Source: an uncultured Clostridia bacterium (GTDB lineage: Bacteria; Bacillota; Clostridia; Oscillospirales; Ruminococcaceae). From it: DNA of 64,000 bases. The number at the start of each line of letters is the position of its first letter. Positions within the stretch are counted from its first letter, which is position 1. This document shows positions 56,602-64,000 of this stretch, piece by piece. The translations under genes and the position numbers were made by a program. A model generated the notes under the pieces. The model searched no databases. It was not told the DNA's origin and was given only the letters and a program-made list of their open reading frames with translations. The DNA is taken from positions 156,872 through 220,871 of the forward strand of contig CANDVA010000001.1 in NCBI GenBank assembly GCA_947389015.1, in the 5' to 3' direction.

Positions 56602-58407
56602 ATGCCTGAAATAACAAAAAACGTACATGCCGCACTGAACGGCGATCAAGAGGGCTTTGAGGGATTATACCGGGCGACCTCGCGGGCGGTTTTTTTCACC
56701 TGCCTGAGCCTTTTAAAAAATGAGACCGACGCCGAGGATCTTACGCAGGAGGTCTATATCGCAGCGTTTGAGAAGCTGTCGTCCCTTTCGGAGCCGGAGA
56801 AATTCACTGCATGGATCAAGCGGATAGCCGTGAACAAATGCAAGGACTTCCTCACGAAAAAAGGCGCTCACCCGGAACGTTCGCTTGACGAGGATACCGT
56901 CGAAGAGCCGGTCGACGAGAATATTCTCCCGGAGGAGTACGTTGAAAACAAGGAAAAACGCCGCATTGTAACGGAGATAATGCGAAAAAGTCTTTCCGAC
57001 GCACAGTATCGGACGGTGATAATGTTCTACTTCGACGATATGAGTGTCGCGGAGATCGCCGAGGTCATGAACTGCCCCGAGGGGACCGTAAAATACCGTC
57101 TCAACGCCGCGCGTTCAAAAATCAAAAAGGGCGTACTGGACTACGAGCACCGCACCGACGACAAGCTGTACGCGTTTGTCGGCGCACCGTTCCTCGCGCG
57201 TCTGCTGACTGCCGAGAGCACCGAGATTGCCGTTCCTTTAGTGAATATGGCGGATCTGCTTCCCGCAGCGGGAACTACCACCGTAAAACTCGGAGCAAAA
57301 GCGTTTCTTGGCACATTAAAGGGAAAGCTCATAGCAGGCGCGGCGGCAGCGGCAGTTGTCTGCGGCGCGGCAACTGCCATTGCGGTAACAGTCAGCAGAC
57401 CCGAACTTTCCGATAACATAGACAATGATCTTTCCGTTTCCTCTGCGAAAAACGGCTACGATAATACGGACGACAAATATTTTTCTGACGATTCCCCCGT
57501 ATCCGTGCCAAGCAACAGCTCCGAGGACAGCGGCGAGCCGTTGACGGGAGATTACATTTACGAGGATATCCCCGGCGGAATAAGGATAACCAAATATCTC
57601 GGAAAAGAGGAGTATCTGACCATACCCGCCGAGATAGACGGAAAAAAGGTGCTGGAAATAGACGACGGAGAGGACGGTCTTTTTGTCTTTTACGATTTTG
57701 AAGCGTGGTCGGGTATAAAGGAGATAACGCTTCCCGAGGGTCTGGAGCGTATCGGCTTCTCCGTGTTTTCATATCTCTCGGAGCTTGAGGCGGTCCGCTT
57801 TCCCGAAAGTCTTGAGAGCATAGGACCGCACGCGTTTTTAAGCTGCACGAGCCTTGAAAGGATTGAGCTTCCCGACTGCGAGATAGATTACGATTCCATG
57901 TTTGACGGCTGCACGAGCCTTAAAGAGGTCGTGCTGACGGAGGGCGCGTCGGATTTTTTCAATACCTTTTCCGGTTGTACGTCGCTTGAAAGCATCACGA
58001 TACCCGCGAGCGCGAAAACGCTGGATTACACCTTCGACGGCTGTTCCGCGCTGAAAAACGTGACGTTCGCGGAAGACGGCGATCTTACGGAGATAGGACT
58101 TTTCGCGTTCAAGGACTGCTCGTCTCTTGAAAGCATAACGATTCCCGACGGCGTGGACGAGCTGTACGATCAGGCGTTTATGCGCTGCACGAGCCTTAAA
58201 AGCGTAACGCTGCCCGATTCCCTCGAGGATATCAATAAAGGAGCGTTCGAGAACTGCAGCAGCCTTGAGGAGATTGTGCTCCCGAACAGTATACGATATA
58301 TCCACCCGAAGGCGTTCGAGGGCTGCGACAAGGTTCGGATAATCTTTAAAGGCAGCAGCTTTTCGGCAAAGGAAATCAGCGAATTGCTTACTGACAGCGA
58401 TTTTTGA
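56602..58407 (+). CDS. ECF sigma fact fused to a transmembrane LRR_5 (BspA-like) sensor
   Basis: The 601-aa protein has sigma region 2 (about 20-85, ETDAEDLTQEVYIAAFEKL) and region 4 (about 125-178, DMSVAEIAEVMNCPEGTVKYRLNAARSKIKKG in pieces), then one transmembrane helix (about 242-265), a Ser/Asp-rich linker, and an outside domain (about 315-590) of leucine-rich repeats of the BspA type (CTSLERIELPD, CSALKNVTF, CSSLESITIP units). A sigma factor normally floats in the cytosol; here DNA-directing and sensing parts are one polypeptide. It may be released by proteolysis or act from the membrane. Ribosome site AAAGGAG. It is unrelated in layout to the split sigma/anti-sigma pair at 37.7 kb. Confidence 0.82.
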   Translation: MPEITKNVHAALNGDQEGFEGLYRATSRAVFFTCLSLLKNETDAEDLTQEVYIAAFEKLSSLSEPEKFTAWIKRIAVNKCKDFLTKKGAHPERSLDEDTVEEPVDENILPEEYVENKEKRRIVTEIMRKSLSDAQYRTVIMFYFDDMSVAEIAEVMNCPEGTVKYRLNAARSKIKKGVLDYEHRTDDKLYAFVGAPFLARLLTAESTEIAVPLVNMADLLPAAGTTTVKLGAKAFLGTLKGKLIAGAAAAAVVCGAATAIAVTVSRPELSDNIDNDLSVSSAKNGYDNTDDKYFSDDSPVSVPSNSSEDSGEPLTGDYIYEDIPGGIRITKYLGKEEYLTIPAEIDGKKVLEIDDGEDGLFVFYDFEAWSGIKEITLPEGLERIGFSVFSYLSELEAVRFPESLESIGPHAFLSCTSLERIELPDCEIDYDSMFDGCTSLKEVVLTEGASDFFNTFSGCTSLESITIPASAKTLDYTFDGCSALKNVTFAEDGDLTEIGLFAFKDCSSLESITIPDGVDELYDQAFMRCTSLKSVTLPDSLEDINKGAFENCSSLEEIVLPNSIRYIHPKAFEGCDKVRIIFKGSSFSAKEISELLTDSDF

Positions 58408-58453
58408 CGAAGCGTTTAAAATGAATGCTCTGCAAAATTTTTTAAAAAAGTAC

Positions 58454-58482
58454 TTGACAAATCAAGTATAAAGGCTTATACT
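58454..58482 (+). promoter_or_regulatory. promoter of the 262-aa lipoprotein gene
   Basis: TTGACA (58454-58459) and TATACT (58477-58482), 17-nt spacer. Confidence 0.75.
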
Positions 58483-58541
58483 GTATATGTAGGGTATAAA
58501 CACCTATAAACACTAAAAAACACAGGTGAAAGGAAATTATT

Positions 58542-59330
58542 ATGAAAAAGAAAATATTGACGGTTCTGGTATGCGCGGCGGTAATGCTTACCACCGCGTG
58601 CGACAAAAGCGGTATAAGCTCCACGCCGACGGACAGCTCAAACGAAAGCTCGTCCACATCTTCAAAGGAGAGCTCGTCCACGTCCTCGGAGGAAAACTCG
58701 TCCAAGGAAAGCGAAAGCTCCCCCGAAAGCTCATCTGCACCATCCGAGAGTACCCCCGAAAGCTCTTCCGCTACCTCGGGCGGCGATACCGAAGGCGGAT
58801 TTACCCACGGAACGGTTACCGCAAATTCATACAACTCCGAATTCCTCGGGATCAAGGCGGATTTCGCGGAAGGCTGGATCACAGTCACCGATGACATTCT
58901 CGCACAGAACAACGGAATTACCGATATGTCCGACGAAAACGTAAATAAGGCGCTGAATACAAATGCCATTCTCTATGAGCTGATCGCGGGTACGGAAACC
59001 AACACCAATATGAATATCGTTATTGAAAACCTAAACGTTACAAATAAAGGAAAACAGCTAACCGGCGCGGAGTATATCGAGCTTGCTTTCCCCAATGTCG
59101 AAGCTCAGTTCAAGGCCGCGGGCTTTGAGAGCGTAGAAGCGGAAAAGTCCACAGTAAGCTTTTTGGGCAGCGAAATGGCGTGCATAAACACAAAGCTCAC
59201 AAACGAGGGTCAGGAAGCGGTTCAGAAGATGATCCCGCTGAGCAATGGAACGTATATGGGGATAGTCACCTTTACGGGTGCGAACGAGGAGGAAATAATC
59301 TCCACTATGAGTATGTTCCAAAAAATATAA
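58542..59330 (+). CDS. lipoprotein with Ser-rich stalk
   Basis: The 262-aa precursor has a signal peptide with lipobox LTTAC (Cys about 20), a Ser/Glu-rich stalk (about 22-85) and a compact domain of about 175 aa: YNSEFLGIKADFAEGWITVTDD, then TNMNIVIENLNVTNKGKQLTGAEYIELAF, ending IPLSNGTYMGIVTFTG and EIISTMSMFQKI. The pattern resembles small extracellular proteins of the PsbP/DUF4358-like type but I do not assign a family. It should be anchored outside the membrane. It has its own promoter, GAAAGGAAA ribosome site and terminator. Confidence 0.75.
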   Translation: MKKKILTVLVCAAVMLTTACDKSGISSTPTDSSNESSSTSSKESSSTSSEENSSKESESSPESSSAPSESTPESSSATSGGDTEGGFTHGTVTANSYNSEFLGIKADFAEGWITVTDDILAQNNGITDMSDENVNKALNTNAILYELIAGTETNTNMNIVIENLNVTNKGKQLTGAEYIELAFPNVEAQFKAAGFESVEAEKSTVSFLGSEMACINTKLTNEGQEAVQKMIPLSNGTYMGIVTFTGANEEEIISTMSMFQKI

Positions 59331-59343
59331 AGCAATAAAAAAA

Positions 59344-59367
59344 GAGCCTGTTCACTTGAACAGGCTC
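59344..59367. terminator. terminator between the lipoprotein gene and dapL
   Basis: A perfect 10-bp stem (59344-59353 with 59358-59367), A-rich before and T-rich after, between convergent genes. Confidence 0.8.
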
Positions 59368-59375
59368 AATTATAT

Positions 59376-60584
59376 TTACTTCAAAAGCGCTATAAGTCTC
59401 TCCATAGCCTCTTTGGTAGCCTCGTGAGTGCCGAACGCCGTCAGTCTGAACCAACCGTCGCCGTTCTTACCGAAGCCCGCTCCGGGAGTGCCGACCACCT
59501 GAATTTTCGTCAGCAGCATATCAAAGAAATCCCACGAGCCCATACCGTTCGGACATTTCAGCCAGATGTACGGCGAGTTCACTCCGCCCGTGTACTTGAT
59601 ACCCAACTCGTCGCAGGTCTTGGCGATAACGCGCGCGTTCTCCTGATAATACGCGATATTCTCCCTGCACTGCTTCTGTCCCTCGGGAGTAAACACCGCC
59701 TCCGCGCCGCGCTGAACGGGATAAGAAACGCCGTTGAACTTACTGCCCTGACGTCGCGCCCATATCTCGCAGAGCTTTACGCCATTACCCGCGCTGTCCT
59801 TCTGAACAAGGTCGTTCGGAACTACCGTGTAGCCGCAGCGCGTACCCGTAAATCCCGCGGTCTTTGAAAGCGAGCATATCTCGATAGCGCACCTCTTAGC
59901 GCCCTCAATGCAGTAGATAGAACGCGGGATATCGTCCTCGGTGATGAACGCCTCATAAGCCGCGTCATAAATGATAACAGCGTCGTTAGCCAGCGCGTAG
60001 TCCACCCATTCCTTAAGCTGAGCCGTATTGTAGACCGAGCCCGTAGGATTGTTCGGCGAGCAGAGGTAGATAAGATCTGCCTTGACCGACTTGTCGGGCA
60101 TAGCCGCGAAGCCGTTCTCCTCGGTGGAATCGGCGTAGATAACGTCATTGCCGTTCATGACGTTGGAATCGACATAAACGGGATAAGCGGGATCGGTAAC
60201 GAGCACGACGTTGCCGCTGCCGAATATGTCGATAATATTCCCGCAGTCGGATTTCGCGCCGTCGGAAATACGTATCTCGTCCGCGGAAACGTCCGCACCG
60301 AAGCTCTTATAATAATCGGAGACAGCCTCACGCAGGAATTCATAGCCCGCGCCCGAATCCTCATAGCCGCGGAACGTCTCGCGGATGCACATTTCGTCGG
60401 CAGCCTTCTTCATAGCCTCGACAACAACGGGAGCGAGCGGACGCGTAACATCGCCGATACCCATTCTGATAAGGCGTCCGGCCTCCTCGGGGTGCTCTTC
60501 TGAGTACGCGCGGATACGCTTTGCTATCTCAATAAAGAGGTAGTTCTTTTTTAGCTTTGAAAAATTTTCATTTAATTTTGCCAT
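59376..60584 (-). CDS. dapL: LL-diaminopimelate aminotransferase
   Basis: DapL converts tetrahydrodipicolinate directly to LL-diaminopimelate, a short route to lysine and peptidoglycan found in Clostridia. The 402-aa PLP enzyme has MGIGDVTRPLAPVVVEAMKKA, the GYEDSGAGYEFLREAV block, YLCSPNNPTGSVYN, and the PLP lysine in SLSKTAGFTGTRCGY. Length and motifs fit DapL rather than AspC. The GAAAGGAAAA ribosome site is upstream. It is a single gene facing the lipoprotein gene. Confidence 0.93.
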   Translation of the reverse strand: MAKLNENFSKLKKNYLFIEIAKRIRAYSEEHPEEAGRLIRMGIGDVTRPLAPVVVEAMKKAADEMCIRETFRGYEDSGAGYEFLREAVSDYYKSFGADVSADEIRISDGAKSDCGNIIDIFGSGNVVLVTDPAYPVYVDSNVMNGNDVIYADSTEENGFAAMPDKSVKADLIYLCSPNNPTGSVYNTAQLKEWVDYALANDAVIIYDAAYEAFITEDDIPRSIYCIEGAKRCAIEICSLSKTAGFTGTRCGYTVVPNDLVQKDSAGNGVKLCEIWARRQGSKFNGVSYPVQRGAEAVFTPEGQKQCRENIAYYQENARVIAKTCDELGIKYTGGVNSPYIWLKCPNGMGSWDFFDMLLTKIQVVGTPGAGFGKNGDGWFRLTAFGTHEATKEAMERLIALLK

Positions 60585-60857
60585 TTTCGGATTTTCCTTT
60601 CAGATAAAAATAACCATACACTATAATTAAATCATAATTTTCTTCATTTGTCAAGATTAAAAACGGATTTTCCGAGAATAATATATGTATATTTTCCTGC
60701 CTGAGTTTGCGCCATGAAAGTTTCCGTATAGGTATATAATATGAACTGAGGTGTTTGTATTATATTACCATATATCGGAAAAATTTTAAATTTTTAAGCA
60801 TTTTTTAGTTAAATATCACAAAAAAATCAAAAGAATAGCTTTTTTTCGATTTGGGGC

Positions 60858-60886
60858 TTTAAAAATAAGGTAAAGTATGCTATAAT
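60858..60886 (+). promoter_or_regulatory. possible murA promoter in the 60585-61087 gap
   Basis: An extended -10 (TG then TATAAT at 60881-60886) has only a weak -35 (TTTAAA). It would give a leader of about 195 nt. The remaining 500-nt gap is A/T-rich, holding the dapL promoter region and no gene that I can support. Confidence 0.45.
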
Positions 60887-61087
60887 ATAAAAGTGCGAGT
60901 GTGCGCTTGCTTGTGATTACGTGTGTTCACCGTATGATATTGAATAAACAATACTGATTTAGTTTGATACATATATAAATTTTATTGAATGTCTTAACAT
61001 AGGGAAGCCCGTCGGTTTGCCGCAGCAATAGCTGTGCGCGTTGCCCGAAGGCGAATACTCCCGATCAAGACAGGGGGAAGTGTTTTT

Positions 61088-62383
61088 TTGGAGAAATATG
61101 TTATCCGGGGCGGAGCGAAGCTCTCGGGCGAGGTCGTAGTCAGCGGCGCAAAAAATGCCGTTGTGGCGATCATTCCCGCGACTATCCTCTCAGACGAGCC
61201 CTGCGTTATTGAAAATATACCTAATATCAGCGACGTTACCATTACCTTACAGATAATGCAGGAAATGGGCGCGAAAATACGTATGCTGAATAAAACGACG
61301 GTGGAGATCGATCCCCGTTCGCTGATGAATATGTCTATCCCGTATGAAAAAGCAAAGCTTATGCGGGCGACGACTTATTTCCTCGGCACACTGCTCGGAA
61401 GATTTCACTCGGCGCACGTTTCCATGCCGGGCGGCTGCAATCTCGGCGACCGTCCGATAGATCAGCACCTCAAATGCTTTTCGGCGTTGGGAGCACAATG
61501 CGAGATAGACGGCGGTATGATAAACCTCCGCGCGGATAAGCTTGTGGGAAATCAGATATTCTTTGACAAGAACTCCGTCGGAGCGACAATAAACGGCATT
61601 ATGGCTGCGGTAAAGGCAGAGGGTCTTACCGTTATCGAGAACGCTGCAAAGGAACCTCACGTCGTCGATCTCGCGAACTGTCTGAACTCCATGGGCGCGG
61701 ATATTATCGGCGCGGGCACGGACGTTATAAAAATACGCGGAGTGCGCGAGCTTCACGGCACGACGTACAGCGTTATACCCGACCAGATCGAAGCGGGGAC
61801 GTTTATGGCTGCCGCCGCGGCTACACGCAGCAATATATTGATAAGGAACGTTATTCCCAAGCATCTTGAGCCTATTACAAACAAGCTGCTGAAGATAGGC
61901 GTTCAGGTGGAGCAGTACGACGACGCCGTAAGAGTTATCGGCGGCGATAATTATGTCGGTACGACAATAAAGACCCAGCCGCACCCCGGTTTCCCGACCG
62001 ATATGCAGCCGCAGATGTCGGCGGTGCTGACCTGCGCAAAGGGCGCGTCTATGGTTACGGAGAGCATTTTTGACAACCGCTTCCGCTACGTTGACGAGCT
62101 GCGCAGAATGGGCGCGAATATCTCGGTAGAGGGCAGAGTTGCCGTTATCGAGGGCGTAGAGCGCTTAAAGGGCGCACCCGTAAAATCCACAGATCTGAGA
62201 GCGGGCGCGGCGCTTATCGTTGCGGCGCTGAGCGCGGAGGGCACCTCCGAGATCTACGATATCTTCCACGTTGAACGCGGCTATGAAAATATGGAGATCA
62301 AACTGCGCGGGCTTGGCGCGGATATCCGCAAGATAAACGAGCCCGATCCCGTATCCGATCCCGTTGTGAAAAAGGCGATCTGA
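61088..62383 (+). CDS. murA: UDP-N-acetylglucosamine 1-carboxyvinyltransferase
   Basis: MurA transfers enolpyruvate to UDP-GlcNAc, the first committed step of peptidoglycan synthesis, and is the fosfomycin target. The 431-aa protein starts MEKYVIRGGAKLSGEVVVSGAKN and has the catalytic cysteine in SMPGGCNLGDRPIDQH near 115, so it should be fosfomycin-sensitive. Later ATRSNILIRNVIPKHLEPI and DLRAGAALIVAAL blocks complete the fold. The start is a TTG at 61088, 9 nt after GGGGGA; an upstream in-frame ATG lacks similarity. Its stop is 1 nt before the WalJ-like gene. Confidence 0.95.
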   Translation: MEKYVIRGGAKLSGEVVVSGAKNAVVAIIPATILSDEPCVIENIPNISDVTITLQIMQEMGAKIRMLNKTTVEIDPRSLMNMSIPYEKAKLMRATTYFLGTLLGRFHSAHVSMPGGCNLGDRPIDQHLKCFSALGAQCEIDGGMINLRADKLVGNQIFFDKNSVGATINGIMAAVKAEGLTVIENAAKEPHVVDLANCLNSMGADIIGAGTDVIKIRGVRELHGTTYSVIPDQIEAGTFMAAAAATRSNILIRNVIPKHLEPITNKLLKIGVQVEQYDDAVRVIGGDNYVGTTIKTQPHPGFPTDMQPQMSAVLTCAKGASMVTESIFDNRFRYVDELRRMGANISVEGRVAVIEGVERLKGAPVKSTDLRAGAALIVAALSAEGTSEIYDIFHVERGYENMEIKLRGLGADIRKINEPDPVSDPVVKKAI

Positions 62384-62384
62384 A

Positions 62385-63173
62385 ATGGCAAGAATTTACC
62401 CGATCTGTTCCTCAAGCGAGGGAAACTCAACGTTTATCGGAACCCGCGGTCACGGAATTCTCGTGGACGCGGGCTGTTCGTTTCGCGCGCTGAACAACTC
62501 GCTCGGTCTGACAGACACCGATATGAGCGGCATTGAAGCCGTCTTTATAACGCATGAGCATATTGACCACGTAAAAGGTCTCGATCAGATAATCAAGCAT
62601 ACGAGCGTTCCCGTATTCGCGACCCCCGCGACCGCCGACGCTCTGCGCGAAAACAAAAAAATACCCGAAAACGCGGTGATTTACGACGTTTATGACGGCT
62701 ACCAAAGCGCCTCATTCGATGTGAGCTGCTTCAAGACCTCGCACGACGCGGCTGACAGCGTCGGCTACAAAATACGCTGCGGCGGCGAATACTACGGCGT
62801 ATGCACCGACACGGGATATGTTACCGAGGAGGCGGAGCAGGCACTGAAAGGCTGCCTTGCCGTACTGCTCGAGAGCAACTACGACGAGAATATGCTACGG
62901 AGAAATCCGAATTATCCTCCGCTTTTAAAGTCGCGCATACTCGGAGAACAAGGACACCTGTCCAACGTCCTGTGCGCGGAGTTCGCGGAAAAATTAGTAC
63001 GCGGAGGAACTCGTCATCTGATACTGGGACATCTTTCACGTGAAAACAACACCCCACAGACCGCGAGATCGTACACCAAAAGATTTCTCGAGGAACGCGG
63101 ACTGTCGGAGGAGCGCGATTTCACGCTCAACGTCGCACCTGTGCAGACAACGGGCGAATACATAGCGATTTAA
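62385..63173 (+). CDS. WalJ/YycJ-like metallo-beta-lactamase-fold hydrolase
   Basis: The 262-aa protein has the MBL motif THEHIDHVKGL near 58, further metal ligands in SHDAADSVGYKI and CTDTGYVTEEAE, and the late LGHLSRENNTPQTA. WalJ/YycJ proteins are probable nucleases tied to the WalRK wall-stress system and to DNA replication. The gene starts 1 nt after murA, so wall synthesis and this enzyme are made together. The ribosome site AAAGGCGATC is inside murA. Confidence 0.85.
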   Translation: MARIYPICSSSEGNSTFIGTRGHGILVDAGCSFRALNNSLGLTDTDMSGIEAVFITHEHIDHVKGLDQIIKHTSVPVFATPATADALRENKKIPENAVIYDVYDGYQSASFDVSCFKTSHDAADSVGYKIRCGGEYYGVCTDTGYVTEEAEQALKGCLAVLLESNYDENMLRRNPNYPPLLKSRILGEQGHLSNVLCAEFAEKLVRGGTRHLILGHLSRENNTPQTARSYTKRFLEERGLSEERDFTLNVAPVQTTGEYIAI

Positions 63174-63185
63174 GGCGGTGATAAT

Positions 63186-63944
63186 TTGGGTAAGACAATA
63201 AATCAGGCGCGGTTCAACGGGCTGAAATTCCTGTTTCTGGCGCTGTATTTTGCGATTCTGACGATCGAAAGAGTGATAAGTCTCGTGGTGTGCTTTACCT
63301 CGGATATGTCCACTCTCGACACGCTCGACTATTATATGATAGCGCTTACGATCTTCGCGATCTTCGGCGCGTATGTAATGGCGGTAATGAAGTGTACCGA
63401 CGCGGCAAAACGTCAGGACAACGAGGATTTCAAGCCTAACGAGGACGTTTTCGGCAACCTCGCTATCGCGGCGGGAATACTCCTGCTTGGCGGAATGGTG
63501 CACACACGCGGCTCTATTCCCGTTATGCAGTTCATCTCCTACGGAATGATACTTATCTCCATGGCATTACACACCGTGCAGAATATAAAGCTCCACAAGA
63601 GCGCGGACAAAAAATGGCTGTCGTTCGCGTATATAGTAGCGTATTCGATGTCGATCCCCGTCGTATATCATACCTCGATAGAACTCGCGTACCTGTTCAT
63701 ACCGATAGAGGCCGTGGTCTCCGCAGGCATGGTGGCTCTGTTTACTATAATGCTTTCACGCTTCTACGACGGCGACGGCGAAAGCGATTTCTCCATCCTG
63801 CCGTTTATGGTCGCGCTCTTCGGCGATTTCACGGTGCTCGTCCTGCGCTGGCACGAGGAGGTCAACGTATTCGTGCTGATATTCATCTGCGTGACCTCGG
63901 TGCTGTGGTTTGCGGGAAATATACTTTGTATCAAAAGAAGATAA
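63186..63944 (+). CDS. hypothetical multi-pass membrane protein
   Basis: The 252-aa protein has about seven hydrophobic helices. Helix 1 starts FLFLALYFAILTIERV; the last is VFVLIFICVTSVLWFAGNIL. Loops are short and charged. No transporter motif is recognised. The start is a TTG at 63186 after an ideal AAGGCGGTGA, 12 nt downstream of the WalJ-like gene, so it belongs to the murA operon. Confidence 0.65.
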   Translation: MGKTINQARFNGLKFLFLALYFAILTIERVISLVVCFTSDMSTLDTLDYYMIALTIFAIFGAYVMAVMKCTDAAKRQDNEDFKPNEDVFGNLAIAAGILLLGGMVHTRGSIPVMQFISYGMILISMALHTVQNIKLHKSADKKWLSFAYIVAYSMSIPVVYHTSIELAYLFIPIEAVVSAGMVALFTIMLSRFYDGDGESDFSILPFMVALFGDFTVLVLRWHEEVNVFVLIFICVTSVLWFAGNILCIKRR

Positions 63945-63948
63945 AAAA

Positions 63949-63971
63949 ATGCTCCCGTATAACGGGAGCAT
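63949..63971 (+). terminator. terminator of the murA operon
   Basis: A 10-bp stem (63949-63958 with 63962-63971), A-rich before; no strong T-run after, so direction is uncertain. Confidence 0.6.
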
Positions 63972-64000
63972 CAGACTGTAGAAAAACCCCATTTCCGCAA

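Overview
The window looks like a chromosome segment from a gut-type Clostridia bacterium, probably Oscillospiraceae/Ruminococcus-like. The evidence is Gram-positive style ribosome binding sites and sigma-A promoters (TTGACA, 17-nt spacer, TATAAT), roughly balanced base composition, dapL-type lysine synthesis, single-chain purL, lipoproteins with Ser-rich linkers, NPxTG-anchored surface proteins and BspA-type leucine-rich repeats. No prophage, insertion sequence with a transposase, or CRISPR array was seen.

Layout. 1-6 kb: rplM-rpsI facing glmM; a tandem-GNAT acetyltransferase behind a leader-peptide attenuator; a phosphopantetheinyl transferase and an Rsm22-type methyltransferase. 6-15 kb: tRNA-Ser(GCU), small exported proteins, an ECF-transporter S component with a kinase, pnuC behind a hairpin leader, a divergent TIR-domain protein, and marR-MATE. 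14.7-24.2 kb: one long minus-strand cluster (two hypothetical genes, a truncated YdcF-like gene, lepA, a nucleotidyltransferase, hemW, a DinB-like gene, a CE2-type esterase, a YcxB-like gene, a pyruvyl transferase, a flippase-like gene). 24-33 kb: a CAP-domain surface protein, paired WYL regulators, a G5/3D wall protein with WalR-like boxes, two HPr-like proteins, a macro-domain protein, mtaB, and a frameshifted NYN nuclease. 33-41 kb: purL, an ECF sigma with a membrane partner, an acyltransferase-like protein and an esterase. 45-64 kb: large surface and lipoproteins, a K+/H+ antiporter, serC-serA with a duplicated serC 5' end, a sigma factor fused to an extracellular LRR sensor, dapL, murA and a WalJ-like hydrolase.

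The most striking locus is 41.1-45.2 kb on the minus strand: RNA ligase rtcB, an unknown 143-aa protein, and a DUF2828 (Ro/TROVE-like) protein. In between lie nine noncoding units (one before and eight after the 143-aa gene). Each unit is closed by a 7-9 bp stem whose sequence differs from unit to unit by compensatory changes, and each has the motif CAGCA within 0-3 nt of the 5' stem strand. Several enclose T-arm-like hairpins. One (42927-43024) is a circularly permuted tRNA: T-arm, capped acceptor stem, canonical D-arm, in that order, as in bacterial Y RNAs. The first and last units end directly on the ribosome binding sites of the next genes. I interpret this as a multi-Y-RNA, RtcB-linked RNA-repair or RNA-sorting operon.

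Two copies of a ~290-bp palindrome-rich, MITE-like repeat (28508-28800, 45283-45577) are dispersed in the window. Recent rearrangement or decay is visible in the serC 5' duplication, the truncated ydcF-like gene, a decayed lipoprotein gene near 9.7 kb and the NYN frameshift.
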